From Tachypleus tridentatus (taxonomy: Eukaryota; Arthropoda; Merostomata; Xiphosura; Limulidae), in assembly GCF_004210375.1 (NCBI RefSeq), contig NC_134829.1, forward strand, positions 57,032,107 through 57,096,106: DNA of 64,000 bases, given 5' to 3'. The notes beneath the pieces were generated by a model. The model searched no databases, was not told the DNA's origin, and saw only the letters and a list, made by a program, of their open reading frames with translations. Position numbers and translations under genes: made by a program. Within the stretch, counting starts at the first letter, position 1, and each line of letters begins with the position of its first letter. Positions 22,897 through 32,969 of the stretch are shown in pieces.

Positions 22897-23068
22897 TTAC
22901 TTCTTAGGGACTGGATGATAGTGACTTAGGAAACACAACAGCTCTTGAGATACCAAGGAGAAGAAGTCAGCAGAACACACACGTTTCGTAGTTCTAACAA
23001 CTGCCACATGATGGACAACAAGAAGAGCGTGGCACTGGATTGACGTTTGCCACTCGCTCGAGAGTTTG
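22897..23068 (-). CDS. Weak candidate terminal exon, unrecognised
   Basis: On the minus strand, ttttcttttatatacatag is an acceptor-like pyrimidine/AT tract directly before GC-richer sequence that stays open for 57 codons to a stop at 22897. The product includes SSEWQTSIQCHALLVVHHVA and ends SHYHPVPKK. A second frame is open for about 50 codons in the same DNA, so frame choice is uncertain. No family is recognised and no polyadenylation signal is obvious nearby. Confidence 0.18.
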
Positions 23069-23424
23069 CTATGTATATAAAAGAAAAGATCAAAAGTGAA
23101 ATATTTATTAAGTATTATTGGAAAAACCACAATAATACAAAATAAAAATTACCCCAAACTAATTTATTTTATACACAAAAGAATACTTAAGTGTACTCTA
23201 AACCATATGTGCTCTGAACCAATGGCTGCTAATTCAACTCGTATTTGGCAGCAAATATGTATGTAGTTTTGATTTAAGTTTCAATGAATGTATACAAAAC
23301 AAGATATTTTTATATATTTTGCTTCTCTGTATACTCTGTGGTAGCAAAACAAACCTTTGATTTTATGTGTTCGAAGTTATTTTGTGAATTCGATAACATA
23401 TCTTTATGGATTAAAGATCGGTAT

Positions 23425-24328
23425 GTATTATCTCCGTCTTCATCAGGAGAAGAATCAGTTCTGTTGCTTACATCAGTATGTATTATCTTCATCAGGATAA
23501 GGATCAGTTCTGTTACTTACATCAGTATGTATTATCTTCATCAGGATAAAGATCAGTTCTGTTACTTACATCAGTATGTATTATCTTCATCAGGATAAGT
23601 ATCAGTTCTGTTACTTACATCAGTATGTATTACCTTCATCAGGATAAAGATCAGTTCTGTTACTTACATCAGTATGTATTATCTTCATCAGGATAAGTAT
23701 CAGTTCTGTTGCTTACATCGGAATGTATTATCTTCATCAGGATAAGGATCAGTTCTGTTACTTACATCAGTATGTATTATCTTCATCAGGATAAGTATCA
23801 GTTCTGTTACTTACATTAGTATGTATTATCTTCATCAGGATAAGTATCAGTTCTGTTACTTACATCAGTATGTATTATCTTCATCAGGATAAGTATCAGT
23901 TCTGTTACTTACATCAGTATGTATTATCTTCATCAGGATAAGTATCAGTTCTGTTACTTACATCAGTATGTATTATCTTCATCAGGATAAGTATCAGTTC
24001 CGTTAGTTACATCAGTATGTATTATCTTCATCAGGATAAGCATCAGTTCTGTTACTTACATTAGTATGTATTATCTTCATCAGGATAAGTATCAGTTCCG
24101 TTACTTACATCAGTATGTATTATCTTCATCAGGATAAGTATCAGTTCCGTTACTTACATAAGTATGTATTATCTTCATCAGGATAAGTATCAGTTCTGTT
24201 ACTTACATCAGTATGTATTATCTTCATCAGGATAAGTATCAGTTCCGTTACTTACATCAGTATGTATTATCTTCATCAGGATAAGTATCAGTTCTGTTAC
24301 TTACATCAGTATGTATTATCTTCATCAG
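23425..24328. repeat. 49-bp minisatellite, about 18 copies
   Basis: Unit: atcagtatgtattatcttca, tcaggataagtatcagttct and gttacttac. Variation is mostly at single positions (aggataagt/aggataagg, ctgtt/ccgtt, catca/catta). The first unit (23425-23470) carries a different middle, tctccgtcttcatcaggaga, and is the diverged edge. Open frames here on both strands are repeat by-products. Confidence 0.97.
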
Positions 24329-25577
24329 AAAGAAAATTTAATTCTATGTGGCAGACTGGCAGACAAGAGAAACGTTTCGATTCCGCATCCTAAAATTGAC
24401 CAAATTCAATTATTTGCCATAAATTAACCACAAATGTTTGATTCGTCTTTTGAAGTATCTTTTTGCTTTTGTAAAAAATGAACCAGACATGATGGTTTGA
24501 TAAATCTATATTGACAAGTTATAGTATGGTAACAATGATACATATATAGACAGACTTAAAACTACAAGAAAGGTTTTGAAATACTTATATAGCAACAATA
24601 AAATACGTTTTGACATTATTTCAATAATGTAAGTAGAAAAATCACATCATGTCAACTAAGGCTGTTAACTGTTGAAGTTTTACTAGCCTTAGGTTTACTA
24701 CCATTATACCATTCACTTTGTCATCAATGAAGACTAAAAATATCACTTGATGACTTGTCATAATGCATAATACTATGATCTAGTGTCATCTATATTACAC
24801 TGCAGAGTAAGAAAAACCTCAAGAGTTTTGTTTACAAAAATTCTAAGGAAGAAATCCCGGAAAAGATGCTACGTTTAAATAAGCAATTAGAAGAAAGCAT
24901 GTTTTTGTATTTGTTTTAGATATTAAAGGAAAGGAAGCTTGTCTGAATCACCCACCGCCAACACTTTTGGCACTATAATCAAGTTTGTATATTTTACCAT
25001 CACTCATACCTTACTTACGGACCATAGTGCGAAGAACTGATTAAATTGAAGGAAGCTAGTCTAAATCACCCACCGCCAACTCTTGGGTTACTCTAACCCA
25101 ACTTGCATACTCATAACGTACCAAAGATTAAAGTGCGAAGTGTTGATATTTTGGCAAGGGACGTGATCCGTACGCTCATTAATACATAGTTTAGCGAGCT
25201 GATCATTTGGCGATGTCAGGGCAAGATAAGTTAGATACTTCAAGTTAAAATGAGTATTTATTGAAACAATCCCGAGCTATTTAATATTTGGATTAAAACT
25301 ATAGCTGCTCTGGTGGTATTAATCGAAATGAAAAAAGCCAGATGTTGTAACCTTAAAGTTATAGAAAAAACAACATCAGTGTTATTAATATTATGAACAG
25401 CACTGTCATCTGTGATATTTTTGTTGACAAACTTGGAAAAGAAATCAGATTTTATACAAATTTATAGAATAAAAACGTGATTAAAATATTCATGTGTCGA
25501 ATGAGAGATCGGTTTTGATCTGAGGTGTACATTTTATGTTCAGTAATTACAATAAATTTCATCAAGAAGTCTAATAT
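24329..25577. other. AT-rich unique DNA with a duplicated SINE piece, no gene recognised
   Basis: Only the SINE-derived duplication at 24926-25140 is recognisable in this interval. Confidence 0.5.
24926..25140 (-). mobile_element. Two tandem copies of a family 1 SINE core fragment
   Basis: The core string gaatcacccaccgccaacac (first copy, about 24955) and aaatcacccaccgccaactc (second copy, about 25063) each follow ggaagc(t)agtct and each is followed by a similar roughly 70-base flank ending atagtgcgaagaactgatt or aaagtgcgaagtgttgata. The unit of about 108 bp includes SINE core plus non-SINE sequence, so the piece was duplicated after insertion and decay. Confidence 0.65.
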
Positions 25578-26137
25578 TGAGCACCAAGCCACCTACAAAC
25601 GTGTATACTAAACCCCAAACCACCTACAAACGTGTATACTAAACACCAAACCACCTACAAACGTGTATACTAAACACCAAACCACCTACAAGCGTGTATA
25701 CTAAACACCAAACCACCTACAAACGTGTATACTAAACACCAAACCACCTACAAACGTGTATACTAAACACTAAATCACATATAAACGTGTATACTAAACA
25801 CAAAACCACCTACAAGCGTGTATACTAAACACCAAACCACCTACAAACGTGTGAAGTAAGCTTACAAATGGATTAAACAACAAATCACCTACAACTTGTA
25901 ATATTAAACGCCCACCCACCAAAAACTAGTAGACTAAACACTAGACCACCTACAAGTTTCTATTATAAAACATCAAACCACATATAAGCTTGTAATATTA
26001 AAAATAAAAAAAACTCCTAATTTGTAGATGAAACGTCAAACCACCTAAGAAAGCTTATAGTGAAAGACATCAAACCATGCTTTAAACCTATTATAAATTT
26101 GGAACACTTAATACCATCTACACACTTGTCAAAACAT
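25578..26137. repeat. 31-bp minisatellite with a long degenerate right flank
   Basis: About nine clean copies of aaacaccaaaccacctacaa plus acgtgtatact occupy 25578-25860. From 25860 to 26137, and again after the inserted SINE (26434-26475), the motif continues as decayed copies such as catcaaaccacatataagct. Homogenisation is therefore limited to the left part. Confidence 0.93.
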
Positions 26138-26433
26138 CTACAAACTTGTTTGTTTGTTTAGAATTTCGTTCAAAGCTACTCGAGGGATATCTGCGTTAGA
26201 CTCCATAATTTAGCAGTGTAAGACCAGAGGGAAGGCAGCTAGTCATCAACGCCCACCGCCAACTCTTGGGCTACTCATTTACCAACGAACAGTGGGATTG
26301 ACCATCACATTATAACGCCTCCATGGCTTGGAGGGCGAACATGTTTGGTGCGACCGGGATTCGAACCCGCGACCCTCGGATTACGAGTCGAATGCCTTAA
26401 CACGCTTGACCATGCCGGGCCACTACAAACTTG
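26138..26433 (-). mobile_element. tRNA-derived SINE (family 1) inserted in the 31-bp minisatellite, 11-bp target-site duplication
   Basis: The body is about 26149-26421. On the minus strand the head ggcccggcatggtcaagcgt, B-box-like gcgggttcgaatccc, complete core and tail ending in caaacaaaca are all present. Direct repeats ctacaaacttg at 26138-26148 and 26423-26433 flank it exactly. The insertion site is a degenerate copy of the minisatellite unit, so the SINE landed after the array existed. The antisense of its head is open and starts MVRPGFEPATLGLRVE, a common spurious protein of such SINEs. Confidence 0.95.
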
Positions 26434-27290
26434 TAGATCACACATCAAACAATATTATAGCACTAAACATCAAATTACTTTAAAAATAGCTTTGAACAAA
26501 AACAAATCGATGCTTCTACAAGTTATTAGAAGCCAGTAACTTAACTGTAAGAGTAACAGTTGATTAGTTGGTATTTAAAATTCCAGGAATTTCTTTTCTG
26601 AAATAAATATAATTTAAAAATAAGAATTATTTGGTTTAATTATTTTCAGTTTTTGTTTTTCAACTACTTTTTCTCTCACAATTTGTGGCGCGTGTCTCTT
26701 CATTATTTCAAAGAAGACCGACCCAGACCTTCATGGTATTGACTCAACGAATCCAGTGAGTCAGAAATATTGCTGGTGGTTTGTAATAATGTTATTAACA
26801 GTCAAGAAGTCATAAAACTTCATTTCTTGCTTTATTGGCATGGTTTCCTGTAAACTGGACCACTGCGTTTTCAAATCTGCACAGCGTAACAAAATCATTA
26901 CGTTTCTAGCGAAACCTCGCTAACATTTCTAGGCTTGCGTGCGCGTTAGCGGTTTTCGATAACCAATATTCATGCAGAAAATGCCATTAAATCTTAATTT
27001 TAAATCAATATTTATTTAGATGAACTATATATATATTTAAAACAAGGTGTGCGTTGAGCTAGTTTCAGGTAATAAAACACGCAAGTCTTTAAAGTTTTAA
27101 TAACATTCAATAAAAGAGTTTATATCTCTGAAAATAATTTCTGATGAAAGTAATATATAATAATGTATCAGTTTTGTAAAATGTCACGGTAAGACTTTTA
27201 ATTAGTAGTTTTATAATATATTTTTTATGTTAATAAAGGCATTTTATAAACGTAATGTAATAGGCAGTAGCTATTAATTATAAGTTTTTT
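26434..27290. other. Unique DNA, holds one weak exon candidate
   Basis: The first 40 bases are minisatellite remnant. Apart from the exon candidate at 26650-26755 the interval is AT-rich without recognisable features. Confidence 0.5.
26650..26755 (+). CDS. Weak candidate internal exon, unrecognised
   Basis: A good acceptor (ggtttaattattttcag) and a consensus-like donor (CCA|gtgagt) enclose 106 bases of GC-richer sequence. Only the frame that takes the first base as a third codon position stays open. It gives FCFSTTFSLTICGACLFII then SKKTDPDLHGIDSTNP. The hydrophobic first half could be part of a membrane segment. Its phase would fit the exon ending at 3208 (one chance in three), but a 23-kb intron would be needed. 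No family is recognised. Confidence 0.22.
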
Positions 27291-27563
27291 ATTTGTTTTT
27301 TTTAAATTTAGTGCAAAGCTACACAAAAATTATCTGCTCTATCCGTCTTTACTTCAGCGTTGCAAGACTAGAGGGAAAGCAGCTAGTCGTTACCACCCAC
27401 CATCAACTCTTGGGCTATTCTTTTACCAATGAATAGCGTGCTTAACCGTCACATCATAACATCCCAACGGCTGCAAGAGCAAACATCTTTAGTGTGACAG
27501 GGATTCGTACCGACAACCCTCAAATTACGATTCGAGCGCCCTAACCACTTAGCTATGCCGTCC
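27291..27563 (-). mobile_element. tRNA-derived SINE (family 1), old copy, half of a head-to-head pair
   Basis: On the minus strand the head begins near 27563 (ggacggcatagctaagtggt), with B-box-like ggtacgaatccct and the core (agagtagccca-type, actagctgctttccctctag), ending in an A/T-rich tail. Many substitutions mark it as old. Confidence 0.88.
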
Positions 27564-27611
27564 ACTGTAAGAATAAATGTCTTGTGATAAAGTCGATCAC
27601 CCACTGCCGGA

Positions 27612-27882
27612 GTCCTCGCATGACCAGGTTAATCACTCGACTCGCAATCTGAGGGTCGCAGGTTCGAATCCTCGTCATCCCAAACATGCTCATCCTTTCA
27701 GCTGTGGGAGCGTTATAAAGTTACGGGTTAATCCCACTATTCGTTGGTAAAAGAGTAGCCCAAGATTTGGCGTGAGTGGTGATGACTAGCTGCCTTCCCT
27801 GTAGTCTTACGTTGAGTTAAAATAGGGACTGCTAACGCAGATATCTCTTGTGTATCTTTGTTCGAAATTAAAAAAAAACAAA
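27612..27882 (+). mobile_element. tRNA-derived SINE (family 1), old copy, other half of the head-to-head pair
   Basis: The head starts gtcctcgcatgaccaggtta, with B-box-like gcaggttcgaatcctcg, a core including tcccactattcgttggtaaa and gactagctgccttccct, and an A-rich tail near 27870. Its head faces the previous SINE's head across about 48 bases, so the two form an inverted repeat. Confidence 0.9.
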
Positions 27883-28109
27883 GAAATTCTTTGCCAGTGT
27901 TTAGGTGTTAATGTTGAGGGCTTATACTGCAAAAATATGGGATTCGATCTCTTATATGGGAACAACACTTGTAGCTCCTTGTTTGATATACAGCGTGCTT
28001 CTTTACGTGGGTGTTTGTCACCTTCTTTACCGCTAGATGGTGCACCCGTCTCTTGTACGGAAGTTATGTAAATTTAGGGTTAATAAAAGTTTATCTTAGG
28101 TCATGAAAA

Positions 28110-28492
28110 TTTGCTTCGCTTATATGTTATTGTGAAAAAGATAAAGTACATCAAACTGCAAAACACAAAATATGAAACTGCAAATTTGAATTATCTTTCA
28201 TGGACTCAACAAACCTTCATGATAAATTTGGTGAAGATCCATCATGGGCGAAGTAGTAGTGGTAAAAAACGCCCATAAAAACTGTAAAATACAAAATTGA
28301 AAATTTGTACTTATTTTCTTATGAGCCCATTGTATCTCCATATCAAATTTAGTAACGTTCCGCTTAGATATGGTAAAGTAGAAAGTAGAAATGCACATAA
28401 AAACTGTAAAAAATATAGGTATTTCCACGTGGATCCTTTAAACCACCATATCAAAATTGATGAAGATTCATCCATACCCTGAGAAGTAGTTA
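28110..28492. repeat. About 115-bp tandem repeat, three diverged copies
   Basis: Related blocks begin near 28219 (gataaatttggtgaagatcc), 28337 (tatcaaatttagtaacgttc) and 28447 (tatcaaaattgatgaagatt). Each ends with a gcccataaaaactgtaaaa-like string followed by ttt-rich sequence. Copies are 70-80% alike by eye. Frames of about 60-76 codons on both strands here are by-products. Confidence 0.7.
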
Positions 28493-28784
28493 CGTGGACA
28501 TACAACAGAGAGTACTATTATATTAATATAGATAAAGAGTGAGGTTGACATACAACAGAGAGTACTATTATATTAACATAGATAAATAGTGAGGTGGACA
28601 CACAACAGAGAGTACTATTATATTAACATAGATAAAGAGTGAGGTGGACATACAACAGAGAGTACTATTATATTAATATAGATAAATAGTGAGGTGGACA
28701 CACAACAGACAATACTATTATATTAACATAGATAAATAGTGAGGTGGACATACAACAGAGAGTACTATTATATTAATATAGATA
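28493..28784. repeat. 50-bp minisatellite, six copies
   Basis: Units tggacatacaacagagagta plus ctattatattaatatagata and aagagtgagg repeat at 50-bp spacing. It starts where the third copy of the preceding 115-bp repeat ends (agtagttacgtggacata), so it may have grown from that edge. Confidence 0.95.
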
Positions 28785-29944
28785 CAGAAAATAACAAATA
28801 TCATAATAACGTGCGAACAGAATGTAAATGTGATTTGTGACAAAGTTTGAAAATGTTTTATTAGTATGGAAGAAGTCTAAATGATATGGGGTAAGTTTGG
28901 AAGACATTTCTATCATATTAAGAACGTTTTGAAAAAGTTCCAGTAATATAGAGTAAAACAATTCTTAAATACAGTTTGTTCTTTATTTGAAACTGAAGCA
29001 TGATTTTATATAGAACGTTGGCAAATACATAAAGAGACTATAGTTCAAACTTACAAGGTAATCTTCTGGATATAATGGACTGGAAATGGACAGTTTTTAA
29101 ATGAACGTTGGTATCGATTACTTAACGTACGTAATTTCAAACCACGTACTTGAAAACGTTTTTTTCTTCATTTGTTAATATCAACTACTTGGGCCTAAAG
29201 ACATAAACAAGTCAATATAATACGACCCGCACCATCGAAATGGTCAATTTATACAACAAAAAATAAACCACGCGTGGTGCATTTTGTGACCTGACTATTG
29301 TGTGTTCGTGTAGAATTAGAATCTCTGTTAGTAAAAACCCAATATTAAAAGGCTGGCATTTTACAAGTTATGGCTTCGATACGCCTTTTGTCTTTGGTTA
29401 ATAATAAGTTAGTGAAAAGATACATTTTAACGACAGTTAAGTGAAAATTATTATATTTTTTCAGATGAGGAATATGTATTTTGTGAGAATCTTCTGTCCG
29501 AACCTAAATATGTGGATGTTTGAAAAGAATTGTCACTATGATATATACAGTTCCTACGTACACATTAAATAGACGGTTGACCATTCAGTCCTTGTGTATG
29601 CATTCCTTGGCTGGAAGAATGTTTGACCTCTTTAATTTTTAATGGATGAGAATAAGACATAAAATGGCTTACATTACACAGACCAATATCAAAATTACCT
29701 CTTGTCGAGGCCGTTCTATTCTTAAATACTTGTTTTTTTAACATAATGTTTTTAATACAGTGCTGAGTTTTAGCGAATGTATAATTCAGTATGTGTGGTT
29801 TTTCTGTGGATGTCTAGTGATCTTGAGGTTAATAAACGCTATTTGGTCAGTTTTTTTCCTGTTCACAGGTGAACTGAAGAGTTTAGGCGTAAAGAATTAA
29901 CGTGGCTGAAAATACTAAGTGTGTATTCTGTAGATGTTTTTGTG
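28785..29944. other. AT-rich unique DNA, no gene recognised
   Basis: No repeat, SINE or coding-like tract is visible. A 62-codon minus-strand frame near 28773-28961 overlaps the minisatellite edge and has no motif. Confidence 0.5.
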
Positions 29945-30209
29945 TTGTTGTTTTTGAATTTCGCACAAAGCTACTCGAGGGCTATCTGCGCCAGCCGTCC
30001 CTAATTTAGCAGTGTAAGACTAGAGGGAAGGCAGCTAGTCATCACCACCCACCGCCAACTCTTGGGCTACTCTATTACCAACGAACAGTGGGATTGACCG
30101 TCATATTATAACGCCCCCCACGACGAGCATGTTTGGTGCGACCGGGATTTGAACCTGCGACCGTCGGATTACGAGTCGAACGCCTTAAGACACTTGACCA
30201 TGCCGGGCC
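29945..30209 (-). mobile_element. tRNA-derived SINE (family 1)
   Basis: On the minus strand the head ggcccggcatggtcaagtgt starts at 30209, with B-box-like gcaggttcaaatccc, a full core with a small deletion near 30120, and a tail in ttgaattt...caaaaac. I see no clear target-site duplication, and the sequence beyond the head is part of the three-copy repeat that follows. Confidence 0.92.
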
Positions 30210-30302
30210 TTATGATTATTATATAACATCTGACCATGCCGGGCCTTATGATTATAATATGACATCTGACCATGCCGGGCCTTATGATTATTATATAACA
30301 TC
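30195..30302. repeat. 36-bp, three-copy tandem repeat that includes the SINE head end
   Basis: Each unit consists of tgaccatgccgggcc (the outer 15 bases of the SINE head, antisense) plus ttatgattattatataacat and c. The parts lie at 30195-30230, 30231-30266 and 30267-30302. Only two or three bases differ between copies. The unit joins SINE sequence and flanking host sequence, so the repeat arose after SINE insertion. Confidence 0.93.
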
Positions 30303-30405
30303 AGTTAACAAGTGAAATCAAAGATTATTCATCAGTCCTGTAGATCTTAATCCAACAGTGACTTAGTACACGAAACAAAACAAAAACTCAACATATCAAA
30401 TAAAC

Positions 30406-31023
30406 ACAGCCACAACACTATGTTCACCTGATAAAATTAACGATGAAGTAAACAAAATAAAACAACACTTCATCAACATCAACAAATTTCCTAAAAAAAC
30501 CGTGAAAAAAAATTATACACACACACCTAGAACAAAAACAAATAAACAACAACAGTAAATCTCAAGATACAACAAACTACAAAACCTAATACTGCTGCAT
30601 ACCACATGTTCCTGACATCAGTGAAAAAATAACCAATATTTGGGAAAACTTAAAACAAAACACAACATTCCAGTAAACACCAAATTTATTCAAAAACCAC
30701 GTACAAAACTGAAGTCCATACAATGTAAAAACTAGACTGACAAACACAACACCAACATAATTTATAAAATACAATACAACAACTGCCGCGACTTCTATAT
30801 TGGGAAACAAGCAGGAAAATAGAAAATAGATTGAAAGAACACAAAAAACACCTTCACACGTTTTTGAACACTGCATATCAAATAAACACAACATAACCAT
30901 AGAAAACACCCCGATACTAAATAGGGAAACAAATATAAACAAACGCGAAATCAAAGAAGCCTTACTTATACAGCAACTAAAACCAAAATTAAACCAATAT
31001 AAAGGACGACCTTTATACCTATA
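30406..31023 (+). pseudogene. Decayed Penelope-like retroelement, C-terminal part with GIY-YIG endonuclease
   Basis: The plus strand carries the 3' third of a Penelope-like element protein broken by stops and frameshifts. In order: a reverse transcriptase thumb-like segment (TATTLCSPDKINDEVNKI, from 30406); IPHVPDISEKITNIW at about 30598; then, after further breaks, the GIY-YIG nuclease. Its first motif appears as NIIYKIQYNNC and its second as RDFYIGKQ (YIG at 30796-30804). After a frameshift it continues as IENRLKEHKKHLHT with the conserved Arg, and ends with REIKEALLIQQLKPKLNQY with the conserved Glu, stopping at 31023. This segment order is typical of Penelope-like elements, whose nuclease lies C-terminal to the reverse transcriptase. 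The reverse transcriptase core is absent, consistent with 5' truncation. A 122-codon hydrophobic open frame on the opposite strand (30586-30954) is its shadow. Confidence 0.85.
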
Positions 31024-31350
31024 GTAATTAATAATCTAACATACACCTGCAACGCCCTCTACAATACTTTACCCGTTTATACTTTCGTCCTTTAGACGTG
31101 CGCCCGGCAACGGTCAGTTGCAAACACTTTCTTTGTTAACCTAAAGATGACCTAGGAAGTTCGTAACGTTATCAATAATAGTGTTAATATCCATGCCAGC
31201 CGTTCTGAGACACATTTTTATTTCAAGTGGGTTTCTTGTCATCAAGAACTACTTAACCACACTTGTATTTTATAATACATTTCAATAGAAAAACAAAACT
31301 AAATATCTGCCTCGTAAAAGTCACATTCTGCTAATTTCAACCCTCATTAG
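31024..31350 (+). other. Probable 3' untranslated end of the Penelope-like element, then AT-rich DNA
   Basis: GC-richer sequence directly follows the element's stop. At about 31141 ctaaagatgacctaggaag followed by ttcgtaacgtt resembles the gatgacc...ggtcgaaacgtt string found at ends of invertebrate retroelements, which can fold like a hammerhead stem II. Here it is degraded. The boundary of the element is not clear and no target-site duplication is seen. Confidence 0.4.
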
Positions 31351-31905
31351 TTTAATTTTATATTTAGTTCACGTTTTGTGTTTACTCTTAGTTTTATATT
31401 TAGTTTACGTTTTCTACTTACTATTAGTTTTATATTTAGTTCACGTTTTGAACTTACTCTTAGTTTTATATTTAGTTTACGGTTTGTACTTACTCTTAGT
31501 TTTATATTTAGTTTTAGTTTTTTGCTTACTCTTAGTTTTATATTTAGTTTACGGTTTGTACTTACTCTTAGTTTTATATTTAGTTTTAGTTTTTTGCTTA
31601 CTCTTAGTTTTATATTTAGTTTTAGTTTTTTGCTTACTCTTAGTTTTATATTTAGTTTACGGTTTGTACTTACTCTTAGTTTTATATTTAGTTTTAGTTT
31701 TGTACTTACTCTTAGTTTTATATTTAGGTTTAGTAATACTTGATCTTAGTTTAATATTTAGTTCTAATTTTGTACTTACTCTTAGTTTTATATTTAGTTT
31801 TAGTTTTGTACTTACTCTTAGTTTTATATTTAGGTTTAGTAATACTTGGTCTTAGTTTAATATTTAGTTTTAATTTTTTACGTTCTCTTAGTTTTATATT
31901 TACTT
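31351..31905. repeat. 36-bp minisatellite, about 15 copies
   Basis: Units of ctcttagttttatatttagt plus tttagttttgtactta. Some units carry tttacggtttgtac, and some near 31725 and 31835 carry ggtttagtaatacttg. Two plus-strand frames stay open (31376-31855 and 31378-31743) because 36 is 12 codons. They give Leu/Val/Tyr-rich or Phe/Ser-rich repeats that look like membrane helices but are by-products. Confidence 0.96.
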
Positions 31906-32189
31906 GAGAAATTATTAAACTATTAAATATTTCATCTGGTGTATTTGGGGATACATATCTAAATCATAACCTCTTTTGAGTAATACAAATATTTTATAGT
32001 TACAAATTAACCATGAAACTTGATTATAATTATCTATACTAATTTCAGTGATTCTAAGCTAGAACCAAGGGTGAACATAAAATATTACAAACTAAAATGT
32101 CTTCATGGTTAATACCACTTTAGTCTTTACTGTTTGTAAGCATTCAGACTTTTACATATCGCAAAAAATTCAAAATGTGTTTAGTCGGT
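31906..32189. other. AT-rich spacer between two minisatellites
   Basis: Nothing recognisable. Confidence 0.5.
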
Positions 32190-32690
32190 CTTGTAAATGT
32201 ATCTATTCTATTGTGTTGTCTTCCTAACTTGTAAATCTATTTATTCTTTGAGGTTGTCTTACCAACTTGCATATCCAGTTACCCTTTTGTGATGTCTTTC
32301 TAACTTGCATATCTAGTTATCCTGTTGTAATGTCTTCCTAGCTTATAAATCCAGTTATTCTTTTTGGTTGTCTTACTAAGTTGCAAATCTAGTTACCCTG
32401 CTGTGATGTCTTTCTGATTTGTAAATCTAGTTCTTCTGTTGGGTTGTCTTTCTGATTTGTAAATCTGGTTATTATGTTGGCTTGTCTTTCTAATTTGTAA
32501 AACTAATTATTCTGTTGGTTTGTCTTTCTGATTTGTAAATCCAGTTATTCTGTTGGTTTGTCTTTCTGATTTGTAAATCTAGTTATTCTGTTGGCTTCTC
32601 TTTCTAATTTGTAAAACTAGTTATTCTGTTGGTTTGTCTTTCTGATTTGTGAAACTAGTTATTCTGTTGGTTTGTCTTTCTTTGTATTTT
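32190..32690. repeat. 38-bp minisatellite, about 13 copies, older on the left
   Basis: Unit: ttctgttggtttgtctttct plus gatttgtaaatctagtta. Copies from 32420 on are close to each other; those before 32400 are diverged (for example tgtgatgtctttctaacttg). Confidence 0.93.
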
Positions 32691-32969
32691 CAAATATTCT
32701 GGCGAAATGCAAACCACAAACTGGAAAACAAACTAAGAAGTTAATCAGTTACTCCCTGAAAGAAGAGTGGTTTATTCTGAAAAATCGAATCAAATGATTG
32801 TTGTTAATCTAGTACATTGTTTGTTAGTATTGTATATTCTGCATTATATCAGTTATTCCTTCATCTTTATTTTGTGACAGAAAGTAGCACAGAATACGAC
32901 TTTAGGGCTACTCGTTCAACTCATATTACGCTAATGGAGTATCAGATATTACATATATTATTATCTTAC

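Noticed and set aside
26345..26539. Open frame starting MVRPGFEPATLGL, and a similar one at 30133-30315
   Set aside because: This is the antisense of the SINE's tRNA-like head. The same spurious peptide appears at two SINE copies here and depends only on the SINE sequence.
30586..30954. 122-codon minus-strand frame with membrane-like composition
   Set aside because: It is antisense to the Penelope-like GIY-YIG fragment; the A-rich sense strand makes the antisense frame rich in Phe, Leu and Val.
31376..31855. Hydrophobic 159-codon frame resembling a multi-pass membrane protein
   Set aside because: It is a 36-bp minisatellite translated as a 12-residue Leu/Val/Tyr repeat, and a second frame over the same DNA is also open.
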